Source: an uncultured Prevotella sp. (GTDB lineage: Bacteria > Bacteroidota > Bacteroidia > Bacteroidales > Bacteroidaceae). Taken from it: a stretch of DNA of 7,174 nucleotides. The stretch spans positions 1 to 7,174 of the forward strand of contig CALZNR010000066.1 in the NCBI GenBank assembly GCA_945827565.1, in the 5' to 3' direction. The translations under genes were made by a program, and so were the position numbers. A model generated the notes under the pieces. That model saw nothing but the letters and a program-made list of their open reading frames with translations. It did not search any database and was not told the origin of the DNA. Of the stretch, positions 1-5,926 are shown one piece after another. Within the stretch, counting starts at the first letter, position 1, and each line of letters begins with the position of its first letter.

Positions 1-12
1 GTCAAAGGCAGT

Positions 13-73
13 GCAAAATTACTAAATAAAACTGAATTCTGTTGTCTATTACTACTATTTTTAGTAATTTTGC
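13..73. repeat. Perfect 14-bp inverted repeat around the first promoter
   Basis: GCAAAATTACTAAA at 13-26 is the exact reverse complement of TTTAGTAATTTTGC at 60-73, with 33 bp between the arms. The right arm contains the plus-strand -7 element. The left arm therefore carries the same -7 sequence facing left (21-14, minus strand). I see no good -33 for that leftward copy at the expected distance (41-46). It could be an operator, or the -7 half of a divergent promoter for a gene left of the window. Confidence 0.6.
41..72 (+). promoter_or_regulatory. Bacteroidetes-type promoter of the U32-sufE-DUF4294 cluster
   Basis: A -33-like GTTG (41-44) is followed after exactly 20 bp by TAATTTTG (65-72), matching the Bacteroidetes -7 consensus TAnnTTTG. 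Transcription should start a few bases after 72, giving a leader of about 30 nt before the ATG at 109. This rules out the in-frame TTG at 70, which lies inside the -7 element. The spacing matches the promoter at 5914-5883. The -7 lies inside the right arm of an inverted repeat. Confidence 0.72.
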
Positions 74-108
74 GCCCTGCAGCAAAGGCTGCCAAAACAC
101 TGTATCAG

Positions 109-1392
109 ATGGAACAAGCAACACCCTCCACAGCCTATCGCACCACCGATTTTGAAATCATGGCACCCGTGGGCAGCCGCGATTCACTCACAGCAGCCAT
201 CCAGGCAGGTGCCAACTCGGTGTATTTTGGCATCGGACAACTCAACATGAGGGCACACTCTGCCAATGCCTTTACCATCGACGACCTCAGAGAGATAGCT
301 GCCACCTGCAACGAGCACGGCATCAAGAGCTATCTCACCGTCAACACCATCATCTATGGCGAAGACATCAGCACCATGCACACCATCGTGGATGCAGCCA
401 AGGAGGCGGGCATCTCGGCGGTGATAGCCAGCGACGTGGCGGTGATGACCTACTGCAACCGCATAGGACAGGAGGTGCACCTGAGCACCCAGCTGAACAT
501 CTCGAACATCGAGGCTCTGAAGTTCTACGCACAGTTTGCCGATGTGGTGGTGCTGGCACGCGAACTGAACATGCAGCAGGTGGCAGAGATATTCAGACAG
601 ATAGAAGAGCAGAATATCTGCGGACCATCGGGCAGGCGCATACGCATCGAGATGTTCTGCCACGGAGCCTTGTGCATGGCCATCAGCGGCAAGTGCTACA
701 TGAGTCTGCACAATGCCAACCGCAGTGCCAACCGTGGAGGATGCGTGCAGGTGTGCCGCCGCTCCTATACCGTGACCGACAACGAAACGGGCGAACAGCT
801 TGCCATTGACAATAAGTATATCATGAGTCCGAAAGACCTGAAAACCATCCGCTTCATGGACAAGCTGATGAATGCGGGCGTGAGGGTGCTGAAGATAGAG
901 GGCAGGGCACGCGGACCCGAGTACGTATATACGGTGGTGAAATGCTATAAGGAGGCTGTGCAGGCGGTGGTCAACGGCACCTTTACCGAGGAGAAGAAAG
1001 ACCAGTGGGACGAGCAGCTTGCCCGAGTGTTCAACCGTGGCTTCTGGGACGGCTACTATTTAGGACAAACCCTGGGCGAATGGAACAAGCACTATGGCTC
1101 TAATGCCACCGAGCGCAAGGTGTATGTGGGCAGAGGCGTGAAGTACTTCTCCAAACTGGGTGTGGCGGAGTTTACCGTAGAAGCCACCGAACTGCATGTG
1201 GGCGACAAACTGCTCATCACAGGTCCCACCACGGGAGTGATGTATGTGGATGCCACCGAGATACGCCTGGAACTGGAACCCGTGAGCATGGCTCCCAAGG
1301 GCACACACGTGTCGTTTGCCGTGCCGGGCAAGATAAGACCAAGCGACAAACTGTTTAAACTGGAAAAAGCTGATGATTATGACAATCAATGA
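109..1392 (+). CDS. U32-family protein, probable Fe-S RNA-hydroxylation enzyme (TrhP-like)
   Basis: The 427-aa product is a U32-family protein. The N-terminal barrel region begins with EIMAPVGS and AGANSVYFG. The family signature lies at about residues 182-220, running from EMFCHGALC through SGKCYMS to NRGGC and CRRSY. Cysteines are at 184, 189, 196, 212 and 216; U32 proteins use such cysteines to hold a 4Fe-4S cluster. A conserved LKIEGR motif follows, then a short C-terminal beta-rich domain. U32 proteins were first called collagenase-type peptidases, but several (TrhP, RlhA, UbiU/V) act with Fe-S clusters in RNA or ubiquinone hydroxylation. At about 430 aa, without the extra domain of the longer RlhA, this one best fits the TrhP group, which makes 5-hydroxyuridine at the tRNA wobble position; that assignment is inferred. 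The ATG at 109 was chosen because the upstream TTG lies within the promoter. The 3' end overlaps sufE. Confidence 0.88.
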   Translation: MEQATPSTAYRTTDFEIMAPVGSRDSLTAAIQAGANSVYFGIGQLNMRAHSANAFTIDDLREIAATCNEHGIKSYLTVNTIIYGEDISTMHTIVDAAKEAGISAVIASDVAVMTYCNRIGQEVHLSTQLNISNIEALKFYAQFADVVVLARELNMQQVAEIFRQIEEQNICGPSGRRIRIEMFCHGALCMAISGKCYMSLHNANRSANRGGCVQVCRRSYTVTDNETGEQLAIDNKYIMSPKDLKTIRFMDKLMNAGVRVLKIEGRARGPEYVYTVVKCYKEAVQAVVNGTFTEEKKDQWDEQLARVFNRGFWDGYYLGQTLGEWNKHYGSNATERKVYVGRGVKYFSKLGVAEFTVEATELHVGDKLLITGPTTGVMYVDATEIRLELEPVSMAPKGTHVSFAVPGKIRPSDKLFKLEKADDYDNQ

Positions 1393-1801
1393 GATACAGG
1401 ATGAGGTGATAGAGGAGTTCTCTTCCTTTACCGACTGGATGGACAAGTACCAGCTGCTCATAGACCTGGGCAACGAACTGGAACCTATGGACGAGAAATA
1501 CAAAACAGAGAGCAACCTTATCGACGGATGCCAGAGCAGGGTGTGGCTGCAAGCCGACCTTATCGACGGCAAGATGGTGCTGCAGGCAGAGAGCGATGCG
1601 CTGATAGTCAAGGGCATTGTGGCACTGCTGATACGTGTACTTTCAGGGCACAGCCCCCAGGAGGTGCTCAATGCCGATCTCTACTTCATAGAACAGATAG
1701 GACTGAAGGAGCACCTCAGCCCCACACGCAGCAACGGACTGCTTGCCATGCTCAAGCAAATCAAGATGTATGCCCTGGTGTTCAGCTCCAAACAGGCATA
1801 A
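1379..1801 (+). CDS. sufE: SufE cysteine-desulfurase sulfur acceptor
   Basis: The 140-aa product is a complete cytoplasmic SufE. In the family, SufE takes persulfide sulfur from the desulfurase SufS and passes it to the SufBCD scaffold for Fe-S cluster assembly. Visible features are the N-terminal helix (FSSFTDWMDKYQLLIDLG), the sulfur-accepting Cys51 in GCQSRVW, Asp73, and the C-terminal SPTRSNGL motif with Arg117. With the ATG at 1379 the catalytic cysteine falls at residue 51, as in E. coli SufE. The in-frame ATG at 1373 would add two residues and cannot be excluded. The gene overlaps the U32 gene by 14 bases, suggesting translational coupling. SufS and SufBCD are not in the window. There is no promoter of its own, so it should be expressed from the promoter at 41-72. 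Confidence 0.93.
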   Translation: MTINEIQDEVIEEFSSFTDWMDKYQLLIDLGNELEPMDEKYKTESNLIDGCQSRVWLQADLIDGKMVLQAESDALIVKGIVALLIRVLSGHSPQEVLNADLYFIEQIGLKEHLSPTRSNGLLAMLKQIKMYALVFSSKQA

Positions 1802-1840
1802 CGGTTGTTCACTCAAATCACCCTTTTCACCTTCCATTCC

Positions 1841-2443
1841 ATGAAGCACTGTATGATACTTCTCCTTGTCTGCATGGCGGTGACTGTGGCCCATGCCCAG
1901 CTGCCCTCAGAAGAGACTGATGTGGTGCCTACCGTTAAGGTGGGCAAGGTGCTCGACCGTGGCGACAGTATTCTGTACATGGAGATGAACAATGTGTATG
2001 TGTATCCGCCGCTTACCTTTGACAACAAGAAGCAAGCCATGCGCTACACCCGACTGGTGCACAATGTGAAGAAGGTGCTGCCCCTGGCCAAAGAGGCAAG
2101 GATGCTGATGATGGAGACCTACGAATATCTGGAGACGCTGCCCAACAAGAAGGCGAAGGATGCGCATATCAAAAAGGTGGAGAAAGCCATCTTTCAAGAC
2201 TATAAGCCACGCATGAAGCGACTGACCTATTCGCAGGGCAAACTGCTCATCAAACTCATCTACAGGGAGTGCGACTCTTCCACCTACGACCTTCTCAAGG
2301 CCTTTCTCGGTCCTATGCGTGCAGCTTTCTGGCAGGCTTTCTCTTCCATCTTCGGAGCTTCGCTGCGCAAGGAATACGACCCCGACGGCGACGACCGCCT
2401 CACCGAACGTGTGATACTGATGGTAGAGGCAGGTCAGATATAG
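1841..2443 (+). CDS. Secreted DUF4294 family protein
   Basis: The 200-aa product resembles DUF4294 proteins, a Bacteroidetes family without known function. Residues 1-19 form a signal peptide ending AHA, so cleavage leaves Gln20 as the mature N-terminus. Cys11 does not make a lipobox because Val precedes it. The mature part begins with a short beta-rich stretch (about 30-60), then a basic helical region (65-130). The most conserved-looking block is the C-terminal half: SQGKLLIKLIYRE (131-143), GPMRAAFWQAFSSIFG (157-172) and YDPDGDD (179-185). The ATG at 1841 was chosen because it starts the signal peptide; the longer TTG frame from 1805 would bury it. The gene starts 39 bp after sufE without a visible promoter, so it is probably co-transcribed. 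Function unknown; a periplasmic or outer-membrane-associated location is inferred. Confidence 0.82.
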   Translation: MKHCMILLLVCMAVTVAHAQLPSEETDVVPTVKVGKVLDRGDSILYMEMNNVYVYPPLTFDNKKQAMRYTRLVHNVKKVLPLAKEARMLMMETYEYLETLPNKKAKDAHIKKVEKAIFQDYKPRMKRLTYSQGKLLIKLIYRECDSSTYDLLKAFLGPMRAAFWQAFSSIFGASLRKEYDPDGDDRLTERVILMVEAGQI

Positions 2444-2456
2444 CCCCCCCTTGTTC

Positions 2457-3464
2457 TTACTCTTCTGAATAGAGCACCTGCACCATGGTCTGCCCCACAG
2501 CCAGGAGTGTGTGGCGGTCTATGTTTTCCATATTGTCGTTCACGGTGTGCCACGTGTTGCCGAAACTGCTCTGCTCACAGTCGGGATAGTGGGGAATGAT
2601 GTCGATAGTGGGTATATGAGCCTTCTCGTTGATGGCCACATGGTCATCGGTCACCATGCCTCCACCTGCCGTGGGAAACATGCTGCCATAGCCCACCTGC
2701 GAGGCTGCCTTCCACACCTTTTCCACGATACTGCGTGCATAGTGCAGCGAAAAGCCCTCTTGATAGAAGCGTGCACCCATGCCGCCCACCATGTCGAGCA
2801 GCACTCCATAGCGTGCCGTATAGCCGTCAACATGGGGATGCTGTGCCCAGTGGTCAGAACCCAGTGCCCAGGTGTTGTTGCTGTCTATATTGGTTTCCCA
2901 TTGGGGGGTGCCCCAGTCTTCGGCATCGAAGCATATAAAATCCACTCCCACCGCCACGCTGTCGCACTGGTGCAGCAGGCGTGCCAGTTCCAACAGTACA
3001 GCCACACCACTGGCACCGTCGTTGGCAGCCATCACAGGCTTGCGCCAGTTGGCACTGTCGGGGTCGTTGTCTGCCCACGGACGACTGTCCCAATGGGCGC
3101 AGAGCAGCACACGCTCCGTGCGTTCCGGTTTGTAGGATGCCACGATATTGGTGGCTTGGAGCGTAGTGCCGTCATATCCTTTCAGGTCGGCACGTTGCTG
3201 CACCACCTTCATGCCATAGCTTTCAAACTTCTGCACTATCCACTCTCTGCACTGCTCGTGAGCGGTGCTGTTCATGGTGCGTGGACCAAAGGCGCACTGC
3301 TGTGCACAGAAGATGTAGGCGCTGTCGGCATTGAACGCCGGTCCCACCTGTGGCATCTCCTCTGCCGTGTGGCTCTTTTTGGTGCTGCCACAGGCAGCGA
3401 GCATCAGCAGGCCCAGTGCCACATATATTATATGTACGTGCGTAAGAAGGGTATTTTTCTTCAT
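2457..3464 (-). CDS. Lipoprotein type II glutaminyl cyclase (M28-fold glutaminyl-peptide cyclotransferase)
   Basis: The 335-aa product has a lipoprotein signal peptide with lipobox LAAC (lipidated Cys25), so it should be membrane-anchored outside the cytoplasm. The rest has the M28 zinc-hydrolase fold. Residues expected at the single zinc site and active site, by comparison with human glutaminyl cyclase, are present: AHWDS (124-128), Asp149 in NDGASG, Glu182-Asp183 in DAEDWG, Asp224 in LLDMVGG, Asp273-Asp274 in VTDDH, and Trp305-His306 in TWHTVNDNMENID. The last block matches the animal VWHTMDDNEENLD pattern closely, favouring cyclase over aminopeptidase. The enzyme converts N-terminal Gln to pyroglutamate; oral Bacteroidetes have well-studied homologues. 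The ATG at 3464 was chosen because it starts the signal peptide; ATG 3473 and ATG 3542 are in frame, but the latter adds 26 residues before the signal. It follows the fused hydrolase gene by 61 bp. Confidence 0.87.
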   Translation of the reverse strand: MKKNTLLTHVHIIYVALGLLMLAACGSTKKSHTAEEMPQVGPAFNADSAYIFCAQQCAFGPRTMNSTAHEQCREWIVQKFESYGMKVVQQRADLKGYDGTTLQATNIVASYKPERTERVLLCAHWDSRPWADNDPDSANWRKPVMAANDGASGVAVLLELARLLHQCDSVAVGVDFICFDAEDWGTPQWETNIDSNNTWALGSDHWAQHPHVDGYTARYGVLLDMVGGMGARFYQEGFSLHYARSIVEKVWKAASQVGYGSMFPTAGGGMVTDDHVAINEKAHIPTIDIIPHYPDCEQSSFGNTWHTVNDNMENIDRHTLLAVGQTMVQVLYSEE

Positions 3465-3481
3465 GTTTTGCATTGGTTGGC

Positions 3482-3507
3482 GGTGGCTTTGGAGTGCCAC
3501 CTTTTTT
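3482..3507 (+). other. GC-rich hairpin with T6 tract between the fusion and cyclase genes
   Basis: GGTGGC (3482-3487) and GCCACC (3496-3501) form a perfect 6-bp stem with an 8-nt loop, followed on the plus strand by six T. In plus orientation it looks like a short intrinsic terminator, yet both adjoining genes lie on the minus strand. In their transcript it is a hairpin preceded by A6, ending 17 nt before the cyclase ATG. It could limit antisense transcription or tune cyclase translation. Confidence 0.35.
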
Positions 3508-3525
3508 GTTGCTTGATTTCTTGTT

Positions 3526-5286
3526 CTATGCTTGTGCGGCATCCTGCACCTGCTGCATCACACGCATAAAGTTGCCGCCCCATATCTTCTGTATGTCAGC
3601 CACGCTGTATCTTCGGGCCAGCAGGTGGCGGGTCACGTTGAGCACCTCTGAGGCATCGGCAATACCGGGCACTCCGCCATCGCCGTCAAAATCGGTGCCT
3701 ATGCCCACATGGTCTATGCCCATGATGCTGATGGCGTGCTCCAGATGCTGCAGGGCATGGAGCAGGGTGGCGTTGCCCGCACTGCTCAGGAAACCGGGAT
3801 AAAGGGTGATCTGTGCCACACCGCCCTTGGCTGCCAACGCGCGCATCTGGTCGTCGGTAAGGTTGCGTGGGTGGTTGCACAGACTGCGTGCACTGCTGTG
3901 GCTGCACACAATGGGAGTGGTGCTCAACTGCAGGGCATCGTAGAAACTCTTTTCCGAGGCATGGCTCAGATCTACCATCATGCCCAGGCGGTTCATCTCG
4001 GCAATCACCTGTGCGCCCAAGGGGCTCACCCCACCGTGGGTGCCACTGCCCTTGGCACTGTCGCAGAGGTCGTTGTCGCCGTTGTGACACAGGGTGACAT
4101 ACACCACGCTCCTGTTTTTGAAGTGTTGCAGCAGCTGTGGGTTGCCGTTCAGTGCCAGTCCGTTTTCTATGCCCAGCATAATGGCCTTCTTGTCTTGCTG
4201 TTTCAGCAGGCACAGCTGTTCCACGTTGCGTGCCAGTCCCACTGTGTCTTTGTTTTGCTCCACCATCTGCTCTATCTTGTCGAATATCAGGTTGGCATAG
4301 TCGGTGGGCGACTTTACGTCAAAGGGTGCCACCTCTTGAAACGTTTGGTGGGGCTTGGGCTGTGGCAGGTAGCACACCATGATGGTGGCATCCAGTGCGC
4401 CCTCGTCCATCTTGTGCAAATCCACCAGTATCCGCTCATCGCGTGTGGCAAAGTTGATATCCTTTGGGAAGAGCATGGGGGTGTCGCAGTGGGTGTCGAG
4501 TGTCAGTATGTTGCTGTGCACCCGCCTTGCTTCGTTGTAGGCTTCTGCCTGTTCCACTATCCACCTGAACAGCGGAGCACCGTCTTCGATGCACTCGGGA
4601 TGCCATTGCACTCCCAGCAGCGGCTTCATCTCGGTGCTTTCCATGGCCTCGACGATGCCGTCGGGAGAGGTGGCGGTGACGCAGAACCTGCTGCCTGTAT
4701 CGGCCACTGCCTGATGATGAAACGAGTTGACAGCCAGCGTGGTTCTGCCATACAGTTGGTGCAGCATACTGTGCTCTGCCAGCTGTATGGTGTGTGTGGG
4801 CACGTTTCTGCCGGCATCCTGACTGTGTTTTATCTTGCTTGTGCCGTCGTTGATGTCTTGTTTCACTCTGCCTCCCAGTGCCATCGCCATGGTTTGTATG
4901 CCTCTGCATATACCCAGTATGGGCAGTTGGCGGTGATATGCCATGCGTGTTATCCAGAGTTCGGGCAGGTCGCGCTCGTCGTTGATGCCTCCCAGCGTCT
5001 TTTCAGGCTGCTCTCCGGCATAGAGGGGGTTATAGTCGGCACCTCCGCTCAGTATCAGCGCATCGATATGCTGCAACGTGTTGGCTATCACCTGCTGCTC
5101 TTTCACGGGCGGAATAAGTACAGGCGTGCCACCTGCGGCAACCACAGCCTTGTAGTAATAGTCCAGGATTTTGCAGGTTCCCTCGCTATAGTTGGCTGTA
5201 ATGCCGATGATGGCACGCCTGTGGGCATGACGGTAGTGGCTGTAGATGCCACTTCTCAGTTGTTGTTGCCAGTCAAAGTGGTCCAT
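3526..5286 (-). CDS. Fusion of C26 gamma-glutamyl hydrolase (PuuD-like) and M19 membrane dipeptidase
   Basis: The 586-aa product joins two enzymes in one uninterrupted frame. Residues about 25-250 form a class I glutamine-amidotransferase-like C26 domain of the PuuD type. It has SGGADYNP near 80-87, nucleophile Cys127 in GICRG, and His229 and Glu231 in WHPE. Residues about 260-586 form an M19 (renal-type) dipeptidase with the full metal set: His266 and Asp268 in DTHCDTP, bridging Glu374 in GIENG, His442 in DLSHAS and His463 in CSHSSAR. Asp532 in GTDFDG and Arg474 match substrate and catalytic positions. No signal peptide is visible, so it should be cytoplasmic. C26 enzymes cleave gamma-glutamyl amides and M19 enzymes cleave dipeptides such as Cys-Gly. 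Successive action on gamma-glutamyl peptides is inferred. The start is ATG 5286, 21 bp after the Lrp gene; GTG 5304 is possible. Confidence 0.9.
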   Translation of the reverse strand: MDHFDWQQQLRSGIYSHYRHAHRRAIIGITANYSEGTCKILDYYYKAVVAAGGTPVLIPPVKEQQVIANTLQHIDALILSGGADYNPLYAGEQPEKTLGGINDERDLPELWITRMAYHRQLPILGICRGIQTMAMALGGRVKQDINDGTSKIKHSQDAGRNVPTHTIQLAEHSMLHQLYGRTTLAVNSFHHQAVADTGSRFCVTATSPDGIVEAMESTEMKPLLGVQWHPECIEDGAPLFRWIVEQAEAYNEARRVHSNILTLDTHCDTPMLFPKDINFATRDERILVDLHKMDEGALDATIMVCYLPQPKPHQTFQEVAPFDVKSPTDYANLIFDKIEQMVEQNKDTVGLARNVEQLCLLKQQDKKAIMLGIENGLALNGNPQLLQHFKNRSVVYVTLCHNGDNDLCDSAKGSGTHGGVSPLGAQVIAEMNRLGMMVDLSHASEKSFYDALQLSTTPIVCSHSSARSLCNHPRNLTDDQMRALAAKGGVAQITLYPGFLSSAGNATLLHALQHLEHAISIMGIDHVGIGTDFDGDGGVPGIADASEVLNVTRHLLARRYSVADIQKIWGGNFMRVMQQVQDAAQA

Positions 5287-5307
5287 ATTGTTGACAGAAT
5301 CCACCTT

Positions 5308-5772
5308 TTATTTATCCACCTGAACAGGTATTTCTCTCTTGATGCTCTGTTCCAGCGAGATGAGTGTTTCTGTGGCCACCACTCCCGGAATCTCTTGCAG
5401 GCATCCGTTGAGCAGGTGCATCAGTTGTTCATTGTCTCGTGCAAACAGCTTTATCAGCATGGTGTAGGGCCCTGTGGTAAAGTGGCACTCAACCACTTCG
5501 GGGATGTGCTGCAGGCGCTCCACCACATCTTTATACATACACCCGCGCTCCAGGGTAAGTCCCACGTAGGTGCAGGTGTGATAGCCCAGGCTCTTGGGAT
5601 TGACATCAAAGCCACTGCCCATAATCACATTGCCCTCGATGAGGTGCTGCACACGCTGATGGATGGCTGCTCTTGACACGCCACACTCTGCTGCCACATC
5701 CTTGAACGGGATGCGTGCGTTTTTGGAGAGAATACTCAGAATTTTTTTGTCCAGGTTGTCTATCTTGTCCAT
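5308..5772 (-). CDS. Lrp/AsnC-family transcriptional regulator
   Basis: The 154-aa product has the standard Lrp/AsnC layout. An N-terminal winged helix-turn-helix (about 5-52) includes LDKKILSILSKNAR and the recognition helix in CGVSRAAIHQRV. A RAM effector-binding and oligomerisation domain covers about 65-150. The family senses amino acids or related small molecules and often controls adjacent genes and itself. Here it is the first gene of the cluster, followed by the fused hydrolase (21 bp gap) and the glutaminyl cyclase, so it probably controls both; the effector cannot be read from sequence. The ATG at 5772 was chosen over the in-frame TTG at 5781. The stretch 5773-5926 upstream holds its promoter and an apparent long leader. 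Confidence 0.92.
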   Translation of the reverse strand: MDKIDNLDKKILSILSKNARIPFKDVAAECGVSRAAIHQRVQHLIEGNVIMGSGFDVNPKSLGYHTCTYVGLTLERGCMYKDVVERLQHIPEVVECHFTTGPYTMLIKLFARDNEQLMHLLNGCLQEIPGVVATETLISLEQSIKREIPVQVDK

Positions 5773-5777
5773 ATTCT

Positions 5778-5854
5778 TCAAGGATAAGGTGCCCTCTCGA
5801 CGAACGGCACCATTGTTATGTTATTTGTTGCTTTATCTTACACATACGCTCCAT
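5778..5854 (-). other. Two short upstream ORFs in the Lrp leader
   Basis: On the minus strand, 5854-5816 reads as a 12-aa ORF (MERMCKIKQQIT, stop TAA). 5813-5778 reads as an 11-aa ORF (MVPFVERAPYP, stop TGA), ending 5 nt before the Lrp ATG. Both lie downstream of the predicted transcription start. The second runs through the leader hairpin. Such short ORFs arise easily by chance, so translation is only a possibility. Confidence 0.25.
5788..5811 (-). other. Leader hairpin just upstream of the Lrp gene
   Basis: GGTGCC and GGCACC (5788-5793 and 5806-5811) form a perfect 6-bp GC-rich stem with a 12-nt loop in the Lrp transcript. It begins 15 nt before the start codon. ATAA (5784-5787) and TTAT (5816-5819) could extend the stem past a 4-nt bulge. 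No T tract follows, so it is not a standard terminator. It may influence translation or be a protein-binding palindrome. Confidence 0.4.
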
Positions 5855-5882
5855 ATAGGGGCTGTAGGTGTCAAAAAGTAAG

Positions 5883-5914
5883 CAAATTTACATATTTTCC
5901 TCGTAATATGCAAC
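5883..5914 (-). promoter_or_regulatory. Bacteroidetes-type promoter of the Lrp-fusion-cyclase cluster, with spacer palindrome
   Basis: Read on the minus strand, GTTG (5914-5911) is followed after exactly 20 bp by TAAATTTG (5890-5883), matching the Bacteroidetes -7 consensus. The spacer is bounded by a 6-bp inverted repeat, CATATT and AATATG (5891-5896 and 5905-5910), filling it from edge to edge. This is a plausible operator, for example for self-regulation by the Lrp protein. The predicted leader is about 100 nt. The promoter lies only 13 bp beyond the stop codon of the FKBP gene, with no clear terminator between, so read-through from the FKBP genes is possible. Confidence 0.7.
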
Positions 5915-5926
5915 AAAAACGGACAA

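Noticed and set aside
13..73. The inverted repeat as a phase-variable invertible promoter
   Set aside because: The arms are only 33 bp apart, the -7 element lies in the arm rather than between the arms, and no recombinase gene is visible.
70..108. Upstream TTG start for the U32 gene
   Set aside because: The TTG at 70 is part of the -7 promoter element and lies before the predicted transcription start; the extra 13 residues do not resemble the family N-terminus.
2444..2474. A terminator between the convergent DUF4294 and cyclase genes
   Set aside because: Only a weak CTCT/AGAG pairing (2460-2463 with 2471-2474) inside the cyclase coding end and a C7 run are present; there is no stable stem with a T tract.
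3465..3542. ATG at 3542 as start of the glutaminyl cyclase, overlapping the fusion gene
   Set aside because: It would put 26 extra charged and polar residues before a clear lipoprotein signal peptide, which would hinder export.
2511..3569. A 352-codon open frame on the plus strand, opposite the glutaminyl cyclase
   Set aside because: The opposite strand encodes a complete enzyme with all expected active-site residues; this frame has no motif of its own and composition typical of an antisense shadow.
5287..5304. GTG at 5304 as start of the fusion gene
   Set aside because: It is possible, but the ATG at 5286 leaves a more usual 21-bp gap after the Lrp stop, and the six extra residues add nothing to the C26 domain.
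3709..5676. A 655-codon open frame on the plus strand, opposite the fusion and Lrp genes
   Set aside because: It runs across two well-supported genes on the other strand, ignores their boundary, and its product is a His/Val/Gln-rich mix with no recognisable domain. It is explained by the codon bias of the real genes.
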